This document shows, one piece after another, positions 32,182 to 37,705 of a stretch of DNA of 37,705 nt. The notes beneath the pieces were generated by a model. The model had not been told where the DNA came from, made no database searches, and saw only the letters and a list, made by a program, of their open reading frames with translations. The first letter of the stretch is position 1; each line of letters opens with the position of its first letter. The position numbers and the translations under genes are program-made. Source of the stretch: an uncultured Pelagibacteraceae bacterium (GTDB lineage Bacteria; Pseudomonadota; Alphaproteobacteria; Pelagibacterales; Pelagibacteraceae); contig CACLTO010000001.1 in NCBI GenBank assembly GCA_902609915.1, positions 50,001 through 87,705 on the forward strand, in the 5' to 3' direction.

Positions 32182-32745
32182 ATGAAGTATTTTAAAAAAA
32201 AAAAATTTGTTTTTTCGAATAAAGTATACAAAGTTTATAGAAATGAGATTAAATCAAAGGATTTTTATGTCAAAGATTATCTATCAATAGATCCAAAAAA
32301 TAAAAATAAGCAAGGTTTTACTGGAGTTACAATTGTACCAAGTTTTAGGAACGAATTTTATTTGATGAGAGCTTTTAGCCCAATAATTAATAAATTCTTA
32401 TTATCTTTACCCCAAGGCTTTGTTGAAAAAAAAGAGAGTTTATTTATAAGTGCAAGGAGAGAACTTTGTGAAGAGTTAGGTGTAGATAAGAAAAATATTT
32501 TATTCTCATACATAAATACTATTTATCCATTTAGTAGTCTAATAAATGGCAAAATGGCTATTTTCTCAGCACAACTAAATAAAAAAATTTTGACAAAAAA
32601 AAAAATTTCTGAAATAGGTGAAGGTAAAATTCAAATATTTACTAAAAAAAAATTGCAACTTTTACTAAAAAAACCAATTAAATTTGATATGATAACTTTT
32701 TCATCTTTAATGCATTTCTTTTATAATTCAGGATATGATAATTAG
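32182..32745 (+). CDS. Nudix hydrolase
   Basis: This 187-residue protein has a perfect Nudix box, G79-x5-E-x7-REL-x-EE-x-G-V (residues 79-101), following SLPQ. Upstream TGVTIVPSFRNEFYLMRAF fits the ADP-ribose/nucleotide-sugar pyrophosphatase branch of the family. Nudix enzymes cleave nucleoside diphosphates linked to another moiety. It overlaps the HddA start by 11 bp, so it is translationally linked to the heptose operon and may recycle a nucleotide sugar or regulate its pool (inference). It is the first gene of this plus-strand unit, and its start is only 8 bp from the divergent aldo/keto reductase start. Confidence 0.88.
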   Translation: MKYFKKKKFVFSNKVYKVYRNEIKSKDFYVKDYLSIDPKNKNKQGFTGVTIVPSFRNEFYLMRAFSPIINKFLLSLPQGFVEKKESLFISARRELCEELGVDKKNILFSYINTIYPFSSLINGKMAIFSAQLNKKILTKKKISEIGEGKIQIFTKKKLQLLLKKPIKFDMITFSSLMHFFYNSGYDN

Positions 32746-33724
32746 CAGAACACCATTTAGAATCTCTTTTTTTGGGGGAGGGACTGACTTTCCAATTTGG
32801 TATAAAAGTAATTCATCGAAAGTAATTAATGTTGCAATAAACAAATATTGTTATGTGAATGTAAGGAAATTGCCACCATTTTTCAAATATAAATTTAGGC
32901 TTAGATATCATCAAACAGAGGAGGTCAAATTAATTAATAAAATTCAACATCCTACTGTTAGAGAAAGTCTAAAGTTTTTAAAATACAATGATCACTTCGA
33001 AATGATACATAATGCTGATTTACCTGCTCAATCAGGACTAGGTGCAAGTTCTAGTTTTTGTGTAGGATTACTCAACTGTTTGCACGCACTTAATAATAGA
33101 TATGTTTCAAAAAAAAATTTAGCCAACCAAGCAATTTTTATAGAGCAAAATTTAGTAAAAGATTATGTTGGTTCACAAGATCAAGTTGCTGCATCATTTG
33201 GTGGTTTTAATGTAATAGATTTTTATGGAAATAATTACAAAGTTAACCAAATTCCATTAAGTTATAAAAATGTGAAAAAATTACAAGAAAGTTTATTATT
33301 AGTATTTTCTGGCTTCTCTCGATCTGCTTCAAAAGTTGAAAAAAAAAAGATTAAAAGGTTTTCTAAGAATATTTCTTATTTAAATGAAATAAATAAAATT
33401 TCACATGATGCTGAAGAGCTTATCCGTAATTCCAAAAATATACTAAGTGATTTTGCGGAACTTCTAAATAAGCATTGGTATTATAAGAAAAAACTGACTG
33501 AATCAGTTTCTAATTCTACAATAAACAACCTTATAAATTTAGGTTTAAAGAATGGCGCTGAAGGAGCAAAAATTTTAGGTGCTGGTGATGGTGGGTTTAT
33601 TCTATTCTTAACAGATAAAAGAAATATTTCGAAACTTAAAAAAAAATTTTCTAATAAATTATCATTAGATCTAAATTTTGATTCTACTGGATCACAAATA
33701 ATATATTTTTCTGAAAATGAGTAA
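32735..33724 (+). CDS. hddA: D-glycero-alpha-D-manno-heptose 7-phosphate kinase (GHMP family)
   Basis: This 329-residue GHMP kinase has the N-terminal IISRTPFRISFFGGGTDFP, the ATP-binding loop QSGLGASSSFCVG (residues 99-111) and the C-terminal motif KILGAGDGGFILF. SRTPFRISFFGGGTD is the hallmark of the HddA branch, which phosphorylates D-glycero-alpha-D-manno-heptose 7-phosphate at C1 to the 1,7-bisphosphate. The presence of GmhA, GmhB/HddC domains downstream in the same operon makes the assignment strong. It overlaps the Nudix gene by 11 bp. Cytoplasmic; it provides the precursor for GDP-heptose used in O-antigen, capsule or S-layer glycans. L-fucose kinase-like branches are the alternative. 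Confidence 0.92.
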   Translation: MIISRTPFRISFFGGGTDFPIWYKSNSSKVINVAINKYCYVNVRKLPPFFKYKFRLRYHQTEEVKLINKIQHPTVRESLKFLKYNDHFEMIHNADLPAQSGLGASSSFCVGLLNCLHALNNRYVSKKNLANQAIFIEQNLVKDYVGSQDQVAASFGGFNVIDFYGNNYKVNQIPLSYKNVKKLQESLLLVFSGFSRSASKVEKKKIKRFSKNISYLNEINKISHDAEELIRNSKNILSDFAELLNKHWYYKKKLTESVSNSTINNLINLGLKNGAEGAKILGAGDGGFILFLTDKRNISKLKKKFSNKLSLDLNFDSTGSQIIYFSENE

Positions 33725-33839
33725 TTTTTTTAACCTATTAATTAAAAATAATCTAACTATAATTGAGTTAAATCAATTAGGGAATTTTTTGAAACTAAAC
33801 CAAATATTAACTTGTAATTATAAAGTTAATGTCAAATAA
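33717..33839 (+). CDS. Possible 40-residue small ORF between HddA and the dehydratase gene
   Basis: An ATG at 33717 overlaps the HddA stop (ATGAGTAA) and opens 40 codons (MSNFFNLLIKNNLTIIELNQ and on) to TAA at 33837-33839, which in turn overlaps the next gene's ATG at 33829. It spans the only gap of more than 100 bp in this operon. The coupling geometry on both sides is gene-like, but the peptide is unrecognised and could be a leftover of a degraded gene or chance. No ribosome-binding site stands out. Confidence 0.25.
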   Translation: MSNFFNLLIKNNLTIIELNQLGNFLKLNQILTCNYKVNVK

Positions 33840-34803
33840 TAGAAAATTTAAGCGATGTTTTATTACTGGAATTACAGGTTCAGCTGGCTCCTTTTTAGGA
33901 GAATATATTTTAAAAAAAGATAGTAAAATTAAAATTTTTGGAACTTTTAGAAATAAAAATAAACTCAAATATCTAAATAAGATTAAATCAAAAAGATTAA
34001 AATTAACTAAACTTAATTTACTTAATTATAAAAAATTAAAAAAATTTTTGATTTTATCAAAACCTGATTTAATATATCATTTTGCATCAGATGCTGATGT
34101 TAGAAAATCATTTGATTTACCACGTCAAGTGATTTTAAATAACAATAATATAACTCTAAATCTGTTGGAAGCAATTAGAGAAACTAATTTAAAGTCATTG
34201 ATCATTATATGTAGTACTCCTGAAGTTTATGGAAATGTAGATAATAAGAATAAACCAATTATTGAGTCAGAAAAAATGAGCCCCCAAAGTCCTTACGCCG
34301 TTTCAAAGTGTTTTCAAGACCTATTATCTCAAGTTTATTATAAAAGCTATAAAATTAATATCATAATTACGAGAATGTTTTCTTACACTAACTCAAGAAG
34401 ATTTACCCTATTTCAGTCAGCTTTTGCAAAACAAATTGTGGAAATAGAGAAGAATAAAATTAAGTATTTAAAGCATGGTAATTTAAAAAGTATAAGGACA
34501 TTTATTGATATAGATGATGCAATGAATGCTTATTGGCTTACAGCTAAAAAAGGCAAAATTGGAGGAATATATAATATTGGAGGCAATGATACGGCAAGTG
34601 TAAGTCATGTTTTAAAAACTCTAATTTCCTTTTCAAAAAAAAAAATTTTAGTGAAAGAGGATAAAAAACTCCTTAGACCTGTAGATATCAATAAACAGTT
34701 ACCAAATTCAAAAAAATTTAGAAATGATACTAAATGGAAACCGAAAGTAAGACTTTCAAGATCTCTTAAAAACCTTCTTAATGATATAAGAACAGATTTG
34801 TAA
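33829..34803 (+). CDS. GDP-sugar 4,6-dehydratase-like extended SDR
   Basis: This 324-residue protein starts KRCFITGITGSAGSFLGEYIL; the NAD motif GITGSAGSFLG resembles GDP-mannose 4,6-dehydratases. Other marks: DLIYHFASDADVRKSFDLP, the catalytic STPEVYGN (Thr, Glu), SPQSPYAVSK (Tyr, Lys), RTFIDIDDAMNAYW and LRPVDINKQLPNSKKFR. The T/E/Y/K set is that of 4,6-dehydratases. In an operon making GDP-D-glycero-alpha-D-manno-heptose, the substrate is probably that GDP-heptose, giving the 4-keto-6-deoxy sugar (compare DmhA/WcbK in 6-deoxy-heptose pathways); GDP-mannose is the alternative. Its stop and the next gene's start share one base (TAATG). Confidence 0.8.
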   Translation: MSNNRKFKRCFITGITGSAGSFLGEYILKKDSKIKIFGTFRNKNKLKYLNKIKSKRLKLTKLNLLNYKKLKKFLILSKPDLIYHFASDADVRKSFDLPRQVILNNNNITLNLLEAIRETNLKSLIIICSTPEVYGNVDNKNKPIIESEKMSPQSPYAVSKCFQDLLSQVYYKSYKINIIITRMFSYTNSRRFTLFQSAFAKQIVEIEKNKIKYLKHGNLKSIRTFIDIDDAMNAYWLTAKKGKIGGIYNIGGNDTASVSHVLKTLISFSKKKILVKEDKKLLRPVDINKQLPNSKKFRNDTKWKPKVRLSRSLKNLLNDIRTDL

Positions 34804-35747
34804 TGAATAAAAAGCAAAGTATTTTAATCACAGGAGGGGCTGGATACATAGGTTCAATGTTATCCACTGAATTAGTAAAAATTGGCTATAAAGTCACTGT
34901 ATTAGATAACCTTACTTACAAAAAAAATTCTTTATCTCATTTAAAAAACAAAAAAAATTTCAGACTTATAGTTGGAAGTGTTTTAAATAAGTCGTTAGTA
35001 AAAAGATCAATTAAAAATCATGATTTTATTATACCTTTGGCTGGCCTTGTGGGTGCTCCCTTGTGTGATAAATTTCCAAAACTTGCAAGATTAGTAAACT
35101 TAGAATCAGTGATTTTTATGAGAAAATGTTTAGAAAAAAATCAAAAAGTTATATTTGCAACAACAAATTCAGGTTACGGTGTAGGAAAAAAAAATAAGTT
35201 TTGCACTGAAAGATCCAAATTAAATCCAATTTCTTTATATGGAAGAACAAAAGTTCAAGCGGAAAAAGAAGTTATGAAATTCAAAAATAGTATTTCTTTT
35301 AGGTTAGCAACAGTTTTTGGAAAATCTTTTAGAATGAGAACTGATTTATTGGTAAATAATTTTGTCTGGGAGGCAATGAAAACTAAAAAATTAACGCTAT
35401 TTGAGCCACATTTTAGAAGAAATTATATTCACGTAAAAGACATAGTTAAAGTTTTTGTATTTGCTATTAATAATTTTTATAAGATGAGGTCAAATGTTTA
35501 CAATGTTGGCTTATCAAGCGCTAACCTTACAAAATTATCATTAGCTAAAAAGATAAAAAAACAAATAAAAGGTTTAAGAATTCAGATAAATAATAATCAA
35601 AAAGATCCGGATAAAAGAGATTATTTTGTAAGCAATAAAAAAATTGAAAAAAAAGGTTTCAAAGCAAAATTTACAATAGAAAATGGTATAACCGAATTGT
35701 TAAAAACATATAAGTCAGATAAGTTTAAAATTTTAAATAATTATTAA
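34803..35747 (+). CDS. NAD-dependent epimerase/reductase (extended SDR)
   Basis: This 314-residue protein opens with SILITGGAGYIGSMLSTEL (NAD motif GGAGYIG). VTVLDNL follows, then HDFIIPLAGLVGAPLCD, ATTNSGYGVG (Ser/Thr), ISLYGRTKVQAEKEVM (Tyr-x-x-x-Lys), RNYIHVKDIV and NVGLSSANLTK. It belongs to the NAD-dependent epimerase/dehydratase group. Following the dehydratase-like gene with a TAATG overlap, it may epimerise or reduce the 4-keto intermediate of the GDP-heptose branch (inference). The exact specificity cannot be read from sequence alone. It ends 7 bp before the HddC-GmhB fusion. Confidence 0.82.
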   Translation: MNKKQSILITGGAGYIGSMLSTELVKIGYKVTVLDNLTYKKNSLSHLKNKKNFRLIVGSVLNKSLVKRSIKNHDFIIPLAGLVGAPLCDKFPKLARLVNLESVIFMRKCLEKNQKVIFATTNSGYGVGKKNKFCTERSKLNPISLYGRTKVQAEKEVMKFKNSISFRLATVFGKSFRMRTDLLVNNFVWEAMKTKKLTLFEPHFRRNYIHVKDIVKVFVFAINNFYKMRSNVYNVGLSSANLTKLSLAKKIKKQIKGLRIQINNNQKDPDKRDYFVSNKKIEKKGFKAKFTIENGITELLKTYKSDKFKILNNY

Positions 35748-35754
35748 ACTAAAA

Positions 35755-36960
35755 ATGATTGAAGTTAATCAAGCAGTTATATTTGTAGGTGGCTTAGGTA
35801 CAAGACTTGGAAAATTAACAAGAAGAATTCCCAAGCCATTAATTAAAGTTTGTAAAAAACCCTTTATCGAACATTTAATCTTATTTTTTGCAAGACAAGG
35901 GATTAAAGAAATAATTTTACTTTCAGGTTATAAAAAGAAATTATTTAAAAAAAGATATCATAACAAAATTTTTTTCAATACAACAAAAGTAAAATGTTGT
36001 GAGGAGGTTAAATCTTTAGGAACTGGTGGTGCACTATTAAATGCAAAGAAATTATTAAAAGAAAACTTCTTTTTATGTAACGGTGATACATATTTTGATT
36101 TTAATCTTCAAGATTTACCATTAAATATAAAAAAAAATTCTTTGATCAAATTAGCCGTAGCAAAAATAAATAGTGATAATAATAGATTTTTATCAATTCA
36201 AACTAATAAAGGTAAGATTTTGAATTTTACTAAAGAAAAAAAAAATACAAAACTAATTAATAGTGGTTATTATTTTGTAAAAAAAAAATTATTATCAAAG
36301 ATAAAAAAAAAAATTTGCTCATTGGAAGAAGATATTTTTCCTGAACTTATCAAAGAAAAAAAAATTGAGGCAAAACCTTATGTTCAAAAATTGAATAAAT
36401 TTATTGATATAGGTGTTCCAAAAGATTTAAAAAATTCAGAGAAATTTATGCAGGGAATTAAAAAAAGAAAAGCCATTTTTTTGGATCGAGATGGTGTTAT
36501 CAATAAAGATTTTGGTTATGTGCATAGTAAAAATAAGATCTTGTGGAGAAAAAATATCTTTAAATTTATGAATTGTTTAAAAAATAAAAATTTTTTAGTT
36601 TTTGTAGTTACAAATCAATCTGGAATTGGAAGGGGATACTATACAGAAAAAGATTTGAAAATTTTACACAATTGGATGAACTCAATTTTTTTAAAAAACG
36701 GATCATATGTAGATAAGTTTTATTATAGCCCTTATTACCAATTCTCAAAGTTTAATAAATTTAGAAAGAATAAAAGTTATAGAAAACCAAATACTGGTCT
36801 TTTTAAGTTGGCTAAAAAGGAATTCAATTTTATTATTAATAAAAGTTATATGATAGGCGATAGCATTTCTGATATTGAGTTTGCAAGAAATTGTGACCTA
36901 ATAGGCTTTAAATTAAATTTTTCGGATGATATTATTAAATTATTAAATAAATTGAATTAA
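35755..36960 (+). CDS. Fusion: D-glycero-D-manno-heptose-1-phosphate guanylyltransferase (HddC-like) + HAD heptose bisphosphate phosphatase (GmhB-like)
   Basis: This 401-residue bifunctional protein has residues 1-230 as a nucleotidyltransferase: AVIFVGGLGTRLGKLTRRIPKPL, FLCNGDTYFDFN with the metal Asp, and LINSGYYFV. Residues 237-401 are a HAD phosphatase: KAIFLDRDGVIN (Asp244, Asp246), VVTNQSGIGRGYY, RKPNTGLF and MIGDSISDIEFA. In the ADP/GDP-heptose routes GmhB removes the C7 phosphate from the 1,7-bisphosphate and HddC adds GMP to heptose-1-phosphate, so the fusion joins consecutive steps. The zinc-site Cys/His of typical GmhB (C-x-H...C-x-C) is absent; the loop reads YYSPYYQFSKFNKFRKNKSY. 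Its stop overlaps the GmhA ATG by one base. Confidence 0.9.
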   Translation: MIEVNQAVIFVGGLGTRLGKLTRRIPKPLIKVCKKPFIEHLILFFARQGIKEIILLSGYKKKLFKKRYHNKIFFNTTKVKCCEEVKSLGTGGALLNAKKLLKENFFLCNGDTYFDFNLQDLPLNIKKNSLIKLAVAKINSDNNRFLSIQTNKGKILNFTKEKKNTKLINSGYYFVKKKLLSKIKKKICSLEEDIFPELIKEKKIEAKPYVQKLNKFIDIGVPKDLKNSEKFMQGIKKRKAIFLDRDGVINKDFGYVHSKNKILWRKNIFKFMNCLKNKNFLVFVVTNQSGIGRGYYTEKDLKILHNWMNSIFLKNGSYVDKFYYSPYYQFSKFNKFRKNKSYRKPNTGLFKLAKKEFNFIINKSYMIGDSISDIEFARNCDLIGFKLNFSDDIIKLLNKLN

Positions 36961-37511
36961 TGAGAAAAATTAGAAACGAATTAACTAATCATCAAGAGGT
37001 TTTAAAAAAAAATTTTCAATTGATTGAAAAAAGTGTAATAGAAATTTCAAAAATTATTAAAAAAACTATTAAAAAAAAAGGGATAATTTATATGGCTGGA
37101 AATGGAGGCAGTGCAACTGATAGTCAACATTTTGTTGCTGAACTAATAGGCAGGTACAAAAAAAGCAGAAAGCCATACAGCTCAGTATCACTATCATCAG
37201 ATATAGGCACTATTACTTGTATTGCTAATGATTTTGGATATGAGAATATATTTTCAAGACAATTAGAAGCTCTAGGTAAAAGAAATGATCTTTTAATTGC
37301 ATTTTCAACCTCTGGAAATAGCAAGAATATAATAAATTTGTTAAAAACTTCAAAAAAAAAAAAAATCTTTTCTATATGTTTATTGGGAAATAAAGGAGGA
37401 CAATCAAAAAATCTTTGTGATTATCCAGTAATTATTAGTTCAATGAGCACTGCTAGAATTCAAGAAATGCATCAAATCATATACCACAATGTATGCAGCT
37501 TAATCGATTAG
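36960..37511 (+). CDS. gmhA: Sedoheptulose-7-phosphate isomerase
   Basis: This 183-residue SIS-domain protein has YMAGNGGSATDSQHFVAEL, SVSLSSDIGTITCIANDFGYENIFSRQ, LIAFSTSGNSKNII and the C-terminal RIQEMHQIIYHNVC. These are the GmhA active-site signatures, including the Glu/His in QEMHQ and the GNGGS phosphate loop. GmhA converts sedoheptulose-7-phosphate to D-glycero-D-manno-heptose-7-phosphate, the first committed step of heptose nucleotide synthesis. It shares an A with the stop of the HddC-GmhB fusion (TAATG, translational coupling), closing the heptose operon. It is convergent with the partial minus-strand gene, the stops separated by 9 bp. Confidence 0.95.
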   Translation: MRKIRNELTNHQEVLKKNFQLIEKSVIEISKIIKKTIKKKGIIYMAGNGGSATDSQHFVAELIGRYKKSRKPYSSVSLSSDIGTITCIANDFGYENIFSRQLEALGKRNDLLIAFSTSGNSKNIINLLKTSKKKKIFSICLLGNKGGQSKNLCDYPVIISSMSTARIQEMHQIIYHNVCSLID

Positions 37512-37520
37512 AAAAGAAAG

Positions 37521-37705
37521 TTATTTTGCAACTTTTTCTATAAAAATTTTTGAAACATATTTGTTTTCTAACGCACTTTCCAATTCAATTTTATTTATTG
37601 ATCCAGAAATTAATGAATTTTTAAATAAAGTTTGAATTTTTTCAGAAACATCATTGTTAGGATGTTTCATGTAAAAATTAGAAATTCCAGAGATATCATA
37701 ATTCA
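37521..37705 (-). CDS. C-terminal end of an unrecognised protein (runs off the window)
   Basis: On the minus strand an open frame enters from the right edge and ends at TAA (37523-37521) after 60 codons, with segments such as DISGISNFYMKHPNND and SALENKYVSKIFIEKVAK. No stop interrupts it, composition matches neighbouring coding DNA, and it is convergent with gmhA in a 9-bp gap, so a real gene end is likely. I do not recognise the family from this short tail. Confidence 0.6.
   Translation of the reverse strand, partial: NYDISGISNFYMKHPNNDVSEKIQTLFKNSLISGSINKIELESALENKYVSKIFIEKVAK

Noticed and set aside
1..37705. Prophage, transposon, CRISPR array, toxin-antitoxin or defence system
   Set aside because: I found no integrase, transposase, regularly spaced repeats, nuclease/helicase set or toxin-antitoxin pair on either strand.

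Overview
The window is very AT-rich (roughly three quarters A/T by eye), densely coding, with short intergenic gaps and many stop/start overlaps. It reads as a surface-glycan (O-antigen/capsule-type) accessory island of a streamlined marine proteobacterium. Lysine/asparagine-rich proteins, compact spacing and the gene repertoire fit a Pelagibacterales (SAR11)-like or similar streamlined alphaproteobacterium. The taxon is an inference, and the cobalamin riboswitch plus TonB-dependent receptor would be unusual for core SAR11. I see no rRNA, tRNA, insertion sequence, integrase or CRISPR.

Layout. (1) 1-2599 (-): a nonulosonic-acid-like set: partial Gfo/Idh/MocA oxidoreductase, sugar-phosphate isomerase-like TIM barrel, SAM methyltransferase and a PtmA-like SDR. 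It diverges across a 27-bp tandem repeat from (2) 2686-4899 (+): a short NeuB/LegI-type synthase lacking the usual C-terminal SAF domain, and a putative GT-B/sialyltransferase-like protein. (3) 4896-11517: single genes in alternating orientation (two Gfo/Idh/MocA-like proteins, two SGNH-type proteins, a PglK-like ABC flippase, a 2OG-Fe(II) oxygenase). (4) 11528-15213 (-): SxtJ-family membrane protein, a 49-codon DUF5989-type protein, carbamoyltransferase, FkbM methyltransferase, and a broken C-terminal remnant of a second carbamoyltransferase. (5) 15365-19735 (+): cobalamin riboswitch, BtuB-like TonB-dependent receptor, DUF6580/ECF-S-like membrane protein, then a glycosyltransferase. (6) 19725-32173: a redox/radical-rich block with two B12-binding-domain radical SAM proteins, a HemN-like radical SAM protein, two PhyH dioxygenases, a TPP-dependent E1 alpha/beta pair without E2/E3, a double cupin, a DJ-1/PfpI protein, an epimerase, an SDR and an aldo/keto reductase. 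(7) 32182-37511 (+): Nudix hydrolase followed by a GDP-D-glycero-alpha-D-manno-heptose operon (HddA, GDP-sugar 4,6-dehydratase-like, epimerase/reductase, HddC-GmhB fusion, GmhA). A partial minus-strand gene ends the window.

How it may work together. The heptose operon contains every step from sedoheptulose-7-phosphate to GDP-heptose, with two Rossmann enzymes that could convert it to a deoxy or epimerised form. The carbamoyl, FkbM, dioxygenase and radical SAM genes would decorate sugars, and the ABC flippase and glycosyltransferases would assemble and export them. The most novel-looking part is block 6 together with block 5: cobalamin acquisition under riboswitch control lies next to enzymes expected to consume cobalamin, and a stand-alone pyruvate-dehydrogenase-like E1 pair sits in a sugar-modification operon. 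A precedent for the latter is AviB1/AviB2 in avilamycin biosynthesis, which adds a two-carbon branch to a sugar. The island changes coding strand 16 times, which suggests assembly from small cassettes.
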